A stretch of 64,000 nucleotides of DNA from Clytia hemisphaerica (taxonomy: Eukaryota > Cnidaria > Hydrozoa > Leptothecata > Clytiidae). The translations under genes were made by a program, and so were the position numbers. This document shows, piece after piece, positions 44,495 to 56,231 of the stretch. Under the pieces are notes generated by a model. That model saw only the letters and a program-made list of their open reading frames with translations. It did not search any database and was not told where the DNA came from. The DNA is taken from the NCBI GenBank assembly GCA_902728285.1, contig CACVBU010000971.1, positions 761,614 through 825,613 on the forward strand, in the 5' to 3' direction. Position 1 is the first letter of the stretch, and the number at the start of each line of letters is the position of its first letter.

Positions 44495-45367
44495 TTAGAG
44501 CTTACGGCGCATCATCATTTGGACAAATTCGGGTTGGTTACTACCAACCCAATAGATATTACCGTTATCCTTTGTAAATTTGTAATTACCAGTCAAAAGC
44601 GTGTTATAACAACTTTTGAACCACCAACCAACTCTGTATCTAGACGAACAATGGCCAGAATACTTGTCATTATCCTGATCATACGTTGAAAACTTCATGT
44701 TGTTATGATAACCAAGAAAAGAACTTGATCCAGTTAAATGAGATGCATCGCCTGATACACCGCTGATCTTCAATGTGTATTTGCTCCCCTCATCTCCAAT
44801 TTCAAAAGTGTCGTATTTGGCGAAAACTAGTTTGGTTTGTCCTTTCATTCGCATGTTGATCAACAGCTCTGACTTCTTTGGAGCCACTGATGGTTTGGTC
44901 AAATCATGGACCATTTCATTTCCAAGCCAAAATTCACTGGTCATCTTACCAAAACCATATTTGTAGTCCAGCCAGTTCTGTTTGAAGTCTGTTGATCCAT
45001 CTTGTCTCCTTAAGAAAACTGTCCAGCCACCATTTTGAGTGGTTTGATCGCAGTAGACGTTTTCTTTCTGTGTTACTTTGTAGATTCCATTCTTGGTGTA
45101 GCCGTTCTGTAAAAACTCCAGACAATCTTTCATCGGTGTGATGGCTGTACAATCACAGCTTTTGCTATTAAAGATTGATCTACATGGCAAGCAATCACCA
45201 TACATCTTTTTGAGCAGGGAAAGTAACTTCATCTTTAGTTTGATTTTCTGGAGATTGGAAATTGATTGGTCAATCAAGACATCTACTGTTTCATTGCCAG
45301 TGGCTGATGTATACGCAAACCATTGTATGCAGATGAATATGAAGATTTGACTTCCTGTTAGCGCCAT
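44495..45367 (-). CDS. Secreted fibrinogen-related protein (FReD-b)
   Basis: A single exon of 290 codons with a signal peptide (MALTGSQIFIFICIQWFAYT, cut near 22-24), a short lysine-rich linker (35-57), a cysteine cluster C59-C62-C71-C73, and a C-terminal fibrinogen-like domain from C82. Domain signs: C106 (CDQTTQNGGWTVFLRR), DFKQNWLDYKYGFG, EFWLGNEMVHDLT, KYTLKISG, the calcium site around D230/D232/N233/D234, and the C240..C253 pair enclosing RVGWWFKSC, then LLTGNYK. FReD proteins often act as carbohydrate- or acetyl-group-binding lectins in innate immunity (family knowledge; ligand here unknown). The ATG is supported by a TATA box about 60 bases upstream. A donor-like GTAAGT follows the stop without the matching intron found in FReD-c. 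An intact copy of a local family. Confidence 0.92.
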   Translation of the reverse strand: MALTGSQIFIFICIQWFAYTSATGNETVDVLIDQSISNLQKIKLKMKLLSLLKKMYGDCLPCRSIFNSKSCDCTAITPMKDCLEFLQNGYTKNGIYKVTQKENVYCDQTTQNGGWTVFLRRQDGSTDFKQNWLDYKYGFGKMTSEFWLGNEMVHDLTKPSVAPKKSELLINMRMKGQTKLVFAKYDTFEIGDEGSKYTLKISGVSGDASHLTGSSSFLGYHNNMKFSTYDQDNDKYSGHCSSRYRVGWWFKSCYNTLLTGNYKFTKDNGNIYWVGSNQPEFVQMMMRRKL

Positions 45368-45424
45368 TTTACTGTTCTTCGCCAGCTTTGAACCAGTGTT
45401 TGGTGTTTTGTTAAAATTTAGTGG

Positions 45425-45434
45425 TCTTTTTATA
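45425..45434 (-). promoter_or_regulatory. TATA box of FReD-b
   Basis: TATAAAAAGA on the minus strand, 58 bases before the ATG, in the same conserved upstream block as at 42015 and 60761. Confidence 0.7.
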
Positions 45435-45499
45435 CATGTAGGTTTATGAATTTCTTGACTTATCGAGTTTCGTTTGCCTCATTGCTCCAAACAAAAGTG

Positions 45500-46148
45500 T
45501 TGTGTTTGCACGTTGCTCCAAAAATCTTTTTACCCGTTTAATGGAAAGTAAATTTATCCTTTTATGGTCAAAGATTTTCAAGCGATAATGATCTTAGTGA
45601 TCAGTCTTTTTGAAAGATTATTAAAAATTATATCGATACATTTTATTGTTAAAAACTATAAGGCTGTTTATCGATAAAATTGGTAGATGTGTTGTAAAGT
45701 TTGCTTTATCTAGTCAGCACAGAATGAAATCTTTCCGAAATTAGTCTTAGAAACACGTGGGAATTACGAGATATGCGGGTTGATAAAACTAAGCATAAGA
45801 AATGCTTGTGAAAGTTACGAAGCAAGCGACTCGATAAAACTAATAACAAGAGACGCTCGTGAAAAAAGATTTCCTCGACCGGTTTTTAGTGGTTAAAAAA
45901 ATAAGGCTAATCACCGTCACCGTCTGATTTTAAAATACCGTATTCCCGTTTCTTGTTTCGTGAAATCCCGTAATACCGTACTAAAAAATGGGCAATCCCG
46001 TCACACCGTAAAAGTATAAACCCCCTGAATGGCATACCCCTCAAAGCGTTAACCTTTTGATGCTGGTAAAAATGAAAATTATTTGCACCAAACATAAACA
46101 ATAAAAAATTCCATAAATTTTAATTGATAATTTAGTGTTCTGTCGTAG
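45500..46148. other. Upstream region of FReD-b, non-coding
   Basis: Holds ATCGATA motifs near 45632-45680 and a TCCCGT/ACCGT-rich stretch at about 45905-46015 whose style resembles 31451-31786. 46065-46148 matches duplication copy 2. Confidence 0.4.
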
Positions 46149-49030
46149 TAGGGGGGGGGGGGGGGTCCAAAATTTCACTTTTTGAGTTTAACCATCTTTT
46201 TCAAATTAATTTTTCATGCTGATTCCGAATTTGAAATCCGTTTTTCCATATCTCTTACCCCTGCGCGGCTACCGGAGAGCCTTTTTTCGGAAAACCGCCC
46301 AAAACCACTAAAAGTCAAATTTTTTGAAATTTTCCATTTTGAATAGCTTTCTAGTGATGTGATATCTTTTTTAAATCAGTTTTTCATGCTGATTCCGAAT
46401 CTGAAATTCATTTTGTCATAGCTCTCACCCTTGGCCTGGTATAGGAGGCTGTTTTTTTACTAAAATCTTCGAATCCAAGGAAACTTGATAATTTGAAAAT
46501 GTTTGAATTTGAATGAACTTTGAATGAAAAATTTAATGATAACAACTTGTTTTAGATCAGATTTTCATGCTGATTTCGAATTTCAAATCAGTTTTTGCAT
46601 ATCTCATACCTTTGGCTTGCTACCGGGCCGGCTACATGAGGTTCCTTATTCAGAAAATATCGTAAAAATGTACTGAAATGAATATTTTTGAAGGAGATTC
46701 TTGTACTTGGATTCCATTTATCAAAACATCTGGTCATAGATTCCTTGTTACAAAGAGTTTTGAGTACTTTATGCAATGATGCAACCCTATGGACTGAGCT
46801 GCTTTTAATTTGTCTGCTTAGAATATAATCAAAGATGTAAAAATCAAATTGTTAAAAATACCTTGAGCTAAAGTCTATTCACGATAAGTGTGCACTCTTT
46901 TTTCATTTACCTATAACTTTTGAAGGAATTCTTCAATCTTTATAAATTTGGTATCATTGGAAAGATATTAGTGAGTGGAACAATTTGAAATAAAAAAACT
47001 TTTAAAAAGATTATAAAAATGAAGATGAAAATGAAGAAGAAAAAAATGAAGATCTTGTAGAAAAGTGCTATAACTTTCATTTTCACTGGAAAGATTCTTT
47101 GATCTTAGGAGATCATCACTGTGAAGAAATTTCATAAAATAATTTTTATTCAATATAAAGTTATGATACAAGTTAATAAGTGATTGACCCCAAAAAACAG
47201 CAAAAACTGCAGAAAAACAGCGTTTTTAGACGTCAATCAGCTTATAACTTTGTTTGATATCTTTTGACTGAATGATTATTTTTGAGAATTTTTTTCACAG
47301 TGATGACGTTCAACGATTAAGGATTCACTTCAGTGAAAATGATAGTTATAGCACTTTTCTACAAGATCTTCATTTTTTTCTTCTTCATTTTCATCTTCAT
47401 TTTTATAATCTTTTTAAAGTTTTTTTTATTTCAAATTGTTCCACTCACTAATATCTTTCCAATGATACCAAATTTATAAAGATTGAAGAATTCCTTCAAA
47501 AGTTATAGGTAAATGAAAAAAGAGTGCACACTTATCGTGAATAGACTTTAGTAAAATTCTTCCAAATGCAATGATTGTCTGCATTGGACATTCAAAAGTT
47601 GATATTGACTTTTACAAGCCGTATATCATTGTTTGAAAGGTTAAGTTACAATGAAAATCATAGGGATTTATAGACCTTAAATACCGAATAGATAGAATCT
47701 AAAAATCCTACATTGGAATAGTTGTTTATTGAACCAATCAAAAGGCACTATTGTTTTATCCATCCCTTAAATATTTGCTTGAATAGATTTGAAGAACTAA
47801 TGCTTTTTACAAATAAATCAGACCTTAAGCTGTTGATTTAATTACAATATTATTGGTGTCAATTATTAAGGACTTCCACAAATATGACTATCTGTTCAAA
47901 CAAGGGTTCTTTGAGAAGTTAATTAGAAAAATATGTTTTGAGAAATTAAATCATCTTGTGATGAACTTCGTAGTAAAACGTCCCTCCTTTCCTGGGAGAC
48001 AACCATGTAAATGCTTTCATATTGGTCCATTTGTTTGGAAGTTACATTTTAGGAATAGTTTATATTTCTTAAACATTGGTATCTTTCAATATAAACCTGT
48101 TCTTATATGACTTGTTTGAAAAATTTGAAAAATTCCATATATTAGCTATCTGTATAGCCTAGTGATTTTAATTTTAACTCACCCCTTAAATGATTAAGGC
48201 TTCCTAAAAATAATTATCTACTTTTCAATGTTCAATTAATTTAGGGAATCATTGTATTTGAAAGGAGTTCACTAGCTCAAGATAGTTTAAACGAGATTCT
48301 AAGCAGGTTGAATTTTGCTTCATGACTAGTTGAGCAGATAAATTCATAGCAGCAGTACAAAGGGTTAGCTCATTGGATAAAGATAAAGTATATACTCAAG
48401 ACACCCTATGACGATGAATGTATAACATTAGCAAAGTGTCAAAAAGCCACAGACGAACTAAAAGCTTAGAAATATCCTTTCAATAATATCGTTTTTGCAC
48501 ATTTTCTGCAATATTTTCTGAATAAGGAAACCTCATGTAGCCGGCCCCGTAGCAGGTCAGTGGCAGGAGATATGCAAAAACTGATTTGAAATTTGAAATC
48601 AGCATGAAAACTTGATCTAAAACAAGTATTGCTATTAAATTTTTCATTCAAAGTTCATTCAAAGTGAAACATTTTCTAATTATCAATTTTCCTTAGTTTC
48701 GAAGATTTTAGTAAAAAAAAACAGCCTCCTATACCAGGCCAAGGGTGAGAGTTATGACAAAATGAATTTCAGATTCGGAATCAGCATGAAAAACTGATTT
48801 AAAAAAGATATCACATCACTAGAAAGCTATTCAAAATGGAAAATTTCAAAAAAATTGACTTTTAGCGGTTTTGGGCGGTTTTCCGAAAAAAGGGTCTCCG
48901 GTAGCCGCCCAGGGGTAAGAGATATGGAAAAATGGATTTCAAATTCGGAATCAGCATGAAAAATTAATTTAAAAAAGATGGTTAAACATCAAAATTTCCA
49001 AAAAAAGTCATTTTTGGACCCCCCCCCCTA
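46149..49030. mobile_element. 2.9-kb foldback element with ~557-bp inverted arms
   Basis: Arms 46149-46705 and 48473-49030 are inverse copies (matching words 'catgctgattccgaat', 'gcctggtataggaggctgtt', 'gccggctacatgaggttcct'), starting with a TAGGGGG run. GTCGTAG is directly repeated at 46142-46148 and 49031-49037; copy 2 of the duplication has one GTCATAG and no insert. The centre holds a separate 684-bp palindrome and about 900 bp without recognisable coding sequence. Confidence 0.9.
46868..47551. mobile_element. 684-bp near-perfect palindrome inside the foldback element
   Basis: Arms of about 335 bp start 'ctaaagtctattcacgataa' and end as its inverse; the turn is near 47205-47215. Inner words such as 'gtgctataactttcattttc' and 'tcttcatttttttcttcttc' occur in both arms. 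It lies off-centre in the loop of the outer element, so it was probably a separate insertion. Confidence 0.9.
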
Positions 49031-49488
49031 GTCGTAGAGGTATATATTTTGTTCGAAGGTCTCCCTTCAACCTAAAAACAGTACTCAGCGTCATCAAAAA
49101 AAAAGATAAAAAAGACACCCCCTCACTGACCTGTTGGAATTTTTTCAGACAGTCGGGATAAAAATAACGGACTGAAACTCGATGGGGATTGATATTCCCA
49201 TATTTCTTGTGGCTGGGGATTTCAATTCTTTTGTTTTAAAGTCATAAAATTCAGTGGGGATGGGAAAAATAGCATTTTTATTGAAGGGTAATTTTCAACC
49301 GGGGACGATATTTTGGCCAATTTTTCCAGTGGGAAGAGGTCCCAGTGGGTTGTCGGTGAAAAGGGGGTGTAAAAAGCAAAGCTCTGTCAGAGTCTAGTCT
49401 ATTGAGTAGCTAGCTCTACTCATGAGATAAATAATCCAAATCTCATGGTTGATTGAAATTCGATTGACGTTTTTGCTTACGTTAAATT

Positions 49489-49590
49489 GTAATTTCCCGC
49501 GAACTTGTAATTTCCCTCCTAGCTTTTGTAATTTCCCTCCTAGCTTTTGTAATTTCCCTCCTAGATTTTGTAATTTCCCGCAAAAGTGAA
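49489..49590 (+). repeat. 21-bp minisatellite
   Basis: Units of 'gtaatttccctcctagcttt' plus T start at 49507, 49528 and 49549, with diverged edge units ('gtaatttcccgc') on both sides. Confidence 0.9.
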
Positions 49591-50319
49591 ATTTTCATCG
49601 TTTGGAAATTCATACTTTTTTCGACTTTCTTACTAACTTCAAAGGCTTAAGTAAATGGAATACTATCCAATCAAAACTCGATTCGCGTTTCTAAGACTTT
49701 TTTGAGACCTTTTTAAATTTCCAGTGATTTCCAGTGTTAAATTGACGTCTTTCAGAATTGTTAGAATTTCAATCCAAACCATGAGATTAACCAGGAATCC
49801 CATGCTTGTTTCGTGAAATTCTGGATAAATTACCCTCTGTCAAATTTCGAAATGTTTTAAATTTCCCTCGTTGCACTCGGGAAATTTCAAAAAATTTCAA
49901 AATCGACCTCGGGAAATTTATCCCGAATTTTTCTTATAACCATGAGATTACTAGTACAAATCAATTTGAATCTGTAGTTTTATTAATAGTTTAATCCACT
50001 TTTTACAAAAAGAAGTAGCTCCACGTTTTTTTTATAAGTACAAACTATGATAACAACATAAGGCTTCGATGGCCAAAATGCTAAGAACAAGTTAAGAAAA
50101 TTTTAAGGCTTCGCCGACTCTGAAACACCCATTTTCTTAGGAAAATTGACAAAAGATAATACTCAAAAAATGGTGAAAATAAGAACATATTAAGAACATT
50201 TTCAGGCTTAAAACTCAAAAAGTTCAGCACCTCGGAATGCTTCAAAAATTTTGGATGTTCTTATAAAAGACGTGAATTTCCCATTCCCTAAGGTCTTACG
50301 TAAAACTTTACGTGCATAC

Positions 50320-50560
50320 GAAAAAAGCTTTACAGATCTTTCTCAAGTTTCTATTCAAGTTTCTACCATAAACATAATATACGTATAATAGTCTGCGTAT
50401 AAGTTCCCAATAATTACGGTAAACACTAAACATTTGAAATTCCACAAAAATTTCACACCAAATCATATCCTTTCTGATAATTTCTAATTCTGTTGTATTC
50501 ATCAATCTGGTCTTTCAAAATTACCGTTTAGGAAAAACTGAATCCTTCCAAATGGATAAA
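50320..50560 (+). repeat. Interspersed repeat, copy without the MITE
   Basis: Homologous to 40360-40925 but continuous where that copy carries the 339-bp MITE. Confidence 0.8.
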
Positions 50561-50849
50561 AAATGTCTGGAAAGTTTTTGACATTTTCAGGCAAAAAATC
50601 TGAAAAAATCTGGCTTTTGAAACTAAAAGTCAGGCCTTAAAAACTTGGCAAACCTGTAGAAACCAAGCAGTCCGGCAACCTTTAACCACCAACCCCGCCC
50701 TAAATCTAGAAACTCTCTGAACCCTGCCCTTTCAGAGCAACCCCACCCTTGACCACCAAAATATCCATACCGCACCCTTCAAAAAAAACAAAAAAATTTC
50801 CATGGTTTCCAGACTCTTAGAACTTGTTCTCAGATAGGCCAGAGTATAT

Positions 50850-51700
50850 TTTGGACCTACCCCGGTGGGGTGGAGGTCCTATAAATTAACCTCTGTCTGT
50901 CCGTTAGTCTAGCAAGCTAAACGACTAATTTATACATAGTAGAAATGAAGCAAAAAGTAATGAATGGAACAATTTTAGTCGTCTAGAAACCTTTGTGCAC
51001 TAACTCCAAACAAAAGAAAAGTGTCAATATTGCAATTATGATTTTTTCCTGCTCAAAATAATTCTTGAGAAAAAAAATATGTGTGGATTTGTGTATTGAA
51101 AGTTTTTCATTTTGAGTTGATTTCGTTTTGAGAGTTTGTTGTTGCTTGATAAGTTGTTTTCTCGCTACGCAAGTTTCTGCGTAGCTAGCCCCTGTATCTA
51201 TAAGGCTGGAACACCGGATTCTTCCAGTCGTTTATACAAACTAAATCCCGTATTGTTATTATTAGTATTGGTATTATTAGTATTACACGCATTATAAACG
51301 ACTCCAGTCTATCTGTCCGTCCGTCCGTCCGTTCGTTACCAACTTTTCTCGAGATTGAATCATAGGAATCTTTTGATTTTTGGTAAAAAGGTGCAAAATT
51401 GTGTTGGCCAAAATGTGACGGAGGGTTCAAAATTGGATCATTCATTTTTTTCTGATATTTTGCATGAAAGTAGGGTACCATCATAGGTAAAAGAAAAAAG
51501 AAAAATTTGTTGGCTCAAAAAACGCATGTTTATCTATAAGAATCACTATTAATAAGCATACATCGAATTACTCAATTCTTTATGAGATGAATGTTTTTTT
51601 TTGCTCGTGAGGGCTTACTTTTGAAGAATATGCGTGTCTAGACATGCAATTTTGGTTGCTTGGCGTGTTTTTATAGAAAAACTGGCCAAATTCGATATTC
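50850..51700 (+). mobile_element. 'GGACCTACC' family, copy split by an insertion
   Basis: The 5' part (50850-50915, with the hairpin 'ggacctaccccggtgggg') and the continuation (from about 51300, with the CCGT run and 'ttctcgagattgaatcatag') match 62136-62660 in order. About 385 bp of unrelated sequence separates them. No 3' end was recognised. Confidence 0.65.
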
Positions 51701-51939
51701 GATAGGGATTGTCGACTCCAGTCGCAATATCCTCAGGCCTACATGAAAGGGCAGTAAAACCTAACTTGGAAAAGGGCCGACTATCATTCGACTCTGTAAT
51801 GAGAAATTAGTTCACTCCTTTAGAGCTTCCACGTGGGCGGTAGCCAACCCGCCATCGGATTATCATATACATAGTTATCTAGATCACGAGATAATTCATT
51901 TTAAGGTGGGTAAATATGCCGAAAAACTGCTGACAGCCC

Positions 51940-52254
51940 GGGGGCGGTCAGGCAAATTTAATGAAGGGTATGTGCGGCGTTAAAGGTATGTTATTCAAGA
52001 TAGCAGAAATGCACATGGGTAGACTTTGGATAAATACACTGTAAGGGTGGAAATTTCAGCAAATCTAGGAAAAATTGCAAATTTGAAAAATGCCCGAAAA
52101 TTTTGATTATTTTGCTCCAAAAGAGTTGAAAATTTGAGAAAAATGCACTGTATGAATTTCACCGATATTTAGATGCACTTTAAAGGTGCGATTCTAGAAG
52201 CCAATTTTTCTGCCGCACATACCGTGAGTTGGTAAACCCTCTGCCCCCCCCCCC
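51940..52254. mobile_element. MITE with G-run ends, copy 1
   Basis: Begins 'gggggcggtcaggcaaattt' and ends 'ttggtaaaccctctgccccc'. Matches 56655-56902 in reverse orientation, including 'acactgtaagggtggaaatt' in the middle. Confidence 0.7.
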
Positions 52255-52529
52255 GCGGGTAGACTGGTATTTAAAAGTATAAAGGTACGAATAAAAAAAA
52301 GAAAACCAAATATCTGAATGAATTCACGATTTCACAAGTTACTTTTCCTACTAATCGAATTGAGGAGATCTGTCACAAAGAATACCTAACCAACCCATCA
52401 TTTAGTTTTTATAGGAATTCTGAAGTTGGAGGTAATCACTTTGTCATCAAATGTCTCGAATACTTCAATGATGACTTTTTTGTTATCATGATTGAATGAA
52501 GATCATATCTATATTTGTATTTTAAAACG

Positions 52530-52607
52530 AGACAAAACCGGGGGTTACGAATTGGAGACAAAACCGGGGATTACGAGTTGGAGACAAAACCGGGGGTTAC
52601 GAGTTGG
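52530..52607 (+). repeat. 26-bp minisatellite, 3 units
   Basis: Units 'gagacaaaaccgggggttac' + 'gaattg' at 52530, 52556 and 52582 with one or two differences each. Overlapping ORFs here are by-products of the repeat. Confidence 0.9.
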
Positions 52608-53339
52608 TCACATCAAAAAGAAACTTCAACGTTTAAAGAGAAAATTTTCTTTGAAAAAGAAAATTTCTGTTTTTGCCGAGGGATTTTTTACCAGAGTAAC
52701 GTCGGCGTTTAGAGCCTTTAGAGTAATGAATTCTAAAAACACCAATAAACTGAGAAACTATTGCACCTCCCTTAGCATTTGTGGCAATCGTTTGTCGTAC
52801 AGTGCCGTAGACACAAATTTATATTTCAGAGGGCGCAATATGTTTAGTATCTAAAGAGGTCTCACCATTGTTGGGGTGGAAGGGGCAGGAAAATCTTTGG
52901 ACTTTATACCCTCCAGATTGGCTAAAACTGCCTCTCCGAAAGTCAATTTTCAGCAAAAGGCAAGTAGAAATCACATGCATATCAGTATATTTTCAAATCA
53001 TAAGACTATCTTCTTACATAGTTAGTGCGTTAGTTAGTTATTTCGTTATTACTGAAACACAAAACTCAAGCGTTTAATTTATATTCAATTTCATAAAAAA
53101 TGTTCAAAATAACTTTAAATGTTTCGTAAAAAAAAAATTATTCGGCGGGCGCGGCTCGGTTGGCCATAATCTCATGACAACAGATCATCCATTCTGCGTA
53201 TTCTGTATTTGTCGAAATGAGTAAATTATAGTGAACTTGAAATGATTGAAATTTGCCGAAATCTGTGAAATAAAATAAATGTGAAATATTGTTCGCTTTA
53301 GGGCTGATGTTGGGGGTGTACCATGCAATATAAGGTCTA
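52608..53339. other. Non-coding, nothing recognised
   Basis: The 120-codon ORF ending at 52854 continues out of the minisatellite into Lys/Arg-rich sequence with no family content; I do not call it. Confidence 0.4.
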
Positions 53340-53960
53340 ACTTAAGCGCCTAAGACCGTAAGGATGACGGCCTGTCGAAAGACTGTAACGAGGACAGCCA
53401 TATGGGCGTGGACTATAAGGAGGACAGCCTTTACTCCTAACCTTATGAGCGTGGACTGTAAGGAGGACAGCCTCTACTCCCTAACCTTATGAGCGTGGAC
53501 TGTAAGGAGGACTGTCAAATGAGCGTGGACTGTAAGGAGGAGCCTTTACTCCTAGCATGTATGTGCATGTAGATACTACATAAGCTAGCCACTAGGTAGG
53601 AGTATGGGGTTCCGAAGGGACCCACACCCCCAAAACTACCTGCACAATACATCCCCAAATCAGCAGCCAAACTAAAAAAAAAAAGTCTTTACACATTAGG
53701 AACCTAACTCTTGCTAAAAGGATGACAGTCTTGGTCTTAGTGTTTTTAAGTTTTCCCATAGGTCATAATGAGGATAGCCTGAGCCCATGTGTTTGATGAG
53801 GATGGCCTGAGCCTATATCCTGATGAGAGTGACCTGAGCCCATGTCCTGGTGGGGATGATTGATTTTAGTCTAAATTGTAATGAGGATGATTGAACTTAG
53901 GTGCCTAGGACCGTAGGGATGACGGCCTGTCGAAGGACTGTAAGGAGGACAGTCATATGA
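53340..53960 (+). repeat. Degenerate GGAGGACAG / GAGGATG repeat region
   Basis: 'gcgtggactgtaaggaggac' recurs at about 53407, 53449, 53492 and 53521 with variable spacers. At 53765-53870 a ~28-bp 'tgatgaggatggcctgagcc' unit repeats about four times. 'gaccgtaaggatgacggcct' near 53352 returns at about 53910. Confidence 0.75.
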
Positions 53961-54159
53961 ACAAGGCAGGATGGTCTGAATCGCGATCTGAGGGTAAAAT
54001 TGTTTGAACATTTAATGCAAGAGGCCTGCTAAATATATAATAAGATTAATTGAGAATGGTGACATATAACATTTAATCTAAGCACTCTAACTCTGTGTGG
54101 GACTTAATATATGTTAATTGCACTGACCAAGAAAGGGGTATGTTTCATAGAGAAAGGGA

Positions 54160-55450
54160 ACCAAGTCCTAGGGTAGTTGAAACCAAAAAAGCAATCTACT
54201 TACTGTGAAGCCTGAAAACCCAACCCATAGCTACCCAACAAGTAAATTCCCACATGTTCATTGCTAATATAATTATCATTGAATCGTGACGTCATTCGAC
54301 TTCACCAGGGATTATAGCAAGAGAAAACAAGAAAGAAAAGAAAAATATCTGTCCCACTTACATGTGAACCCATGGTTGGATAGTAAGAAACCCAGTTAGA
54401 ACAAATTAAAACTTGACGACACAAGACTAAGAGCTACCCAACCAGTAGGTTTGCATGGGATCATAGGCTAAGATAATTACCAGTGTATCATGACGTCATT
54501 AGACGTCGCCAGGAATGATAGGATGAAAAAAAAGGCCAGGTAAAAAAAAAAAAAAAAAAACTGTCAAATTTACAGGTGAACCCATGGGTGGATAGTTAGA
54601 AACCCAACTAAAACAAAAAGTAAACATGACAGCACAGACCCAGGGGTATCCAATCAGTAGGTTCCCAAAAGTTCATAGGCTGAGTAATTACCAATGTATC
54701 ATGACGTCATTGGACGTCGGCATGAGTGATAGGATGAAGAAAAGAAGAGTGAAAAACAACTGTCCAACTTACAGGTGAACCCATGGGTGGATAGTTAGAA
54801 ACCCAGTTAAAAACAAAAGTAAAACATGACAACACAGAAACCCAGGGCTAACCAATTAGTAGGTTTCCAAAAGTTCAGGCTAAATAATTACCAATGTATC
54901 ATGACGTCATTGGACGTCGGCAGGAACGATAGGATGAAGAAAAGAGGGGTGAAAAACAAATGCCTAACTTAAAACTGAACTTATGGGTGGATAGTGAGAA
55001 ACCCAGTTAAAAACAAAATGTGAAACATAACAGCACAGAAACCCAGGGCTATCCAACCAGTAGATTTCCCAAAGGTGCATTTAAGCTGAAATAATTACCA
55101 ATGTATCAACCAGCACCATTTGATATCACCAGGGATTAAAGGAGGGAGGAACAAATGGTGTGAAAAACAACTGCCCGACTGGACAAATGAACCCATGGGT
55201 GGATAGTTAAAAAAATAGTTAAAAACCCCAGATAAAGACAAAAAGGTAAAATATGATAACACATGAAACCCAGGGCTATCAACCAAGGCTTCCAAAGGTT
55301 CGTAGGCTAGAATAATGAAGTGGCTAATGTATCAGCGTCGTTGGAAAAACAAAATGGGGGGAAAACAACTGCCCGACTTACGATATATGAACCCATGGTT
55401 GGATAGTTAGAAGCCCCCCAGAGAAATGAAAGACAAAAATTAAATTAAAA
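54160..55450 (+). repeat. ~205-bp tandem satellite, about six units
   Basis: Each unit has 'gaacccatgggtggatagtt', 'aaacccag', 'ccagggctatccaa', 'taattaccaatgtatc' and a TGACGTCA-type site. The sites lie at 54287, 54491, 54702 and 54902; the last two units (near 55107 and 55334) have lost the palindrome. Divergence increases to the right. Confidence 0.88.
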
Positions 55451-56231
55451 CTTAAAAATTAAACTTGAACCCAACAAAGCAAGGGTGCACAATGTGGTTC
55501 CTTTCCACGACTAAGATATTGCCCATGTGCCATGAACAGCGAAATAAACTCAGGGACGTACACGTACACATCAAAGTAGACCATAAAATATAGCCAAGAT
55601 TTGATTATGTTGGAGGGGGGAGGATGAGAGTAGAAATTTGAACTTACAAGACTGTTCACTTAACTTTCCATTTTGTTGAAAGACCATCCAAGGAAGAGAG
55701 TGAAGACAGGTGCATCTGGGACTGTGACTTCGAGGAGAACGAGTACGCAAGTAACAAGACGTGTGTGGATGGGAGCTTGGATTGGTTGTCATCAGTCAGC
55801 AATGTTTATTGTTTTTGAAGGAATACAACAGTAGAGTAGCTAACAGCAATCATAGAGTGTAAGGTCAGGACCAGCAGAACAAACATCCATCGATTTATTT
55901 AATTAACTATCCGGACTTTTCTTTGAAACTTGAAAACATGGTCTTGGATCTGCTCCACATGTCATCCCAACAAATTGAAAACACAAGAGTAAGAAAGACT
56001 AAACGTGGTTTCGCTCTCGTATAAATAGTGATACTGGGATTGAGCAATGGCTTCTAGAGCGCGTAGCATGAGGGCGGAAGGGTGTATTGCGGGCGGGTGT
56101 ATCGTGGCGCTAATTTGTCTTCCTTAAAATTAACCTAAGCTAACTAAAGTTAGCTCTAATTTAAAATTAAAGCGAAGTCGACTGGGTTCCAATATTAATG
56201 TACTGTTTATGCGTATGATAGGTCTTTTCAC
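55451..56231. other. Non-coding, nothing recognised
   Basis: A TATA-like 'cgtataaatag' at about 56020 precedes no gene I can see. ORFs at 55459-55792 are on the minus strand in overlapping frames without content. Confidence 0.4.

Larger units (their letters stand above)
43603..50269. repeat. Segmental duplication, copy 1 (contains FReD-b)
   Basis: Collinear with 57691-63817 in the same orientation. Matching blocks: 43603-43705, 44158-45500 (with the gene and promoter), 46065-46148, 49031-49420 and 50035-50269. Private insertion: the foldback element at 46149-49030. 43705-44157 and 45500-46065 are diverged or different. Confidence 0.85.

Noticed and set aside
47853-48110. 85-codon ORF in the foldback element as a transposase
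   Set aside because: Too short, no catalytic motif, AT-rich composition expected by chance.
49489-49590. CRISPR-like array
   Set aside because: Units are directly adjacent with no spacers, in a eukaryotic genome.
52492-52854. 120-codon ORF as a gene
   Set aside because: Its start is a 26-bp minisatellite and the remainder has no recognisable domain.
54160-55450. CRE promoters of a gene cluster
   Set aside because: The TGACGTCA sites are part of a tandem satellite and no coding sequence is associated.
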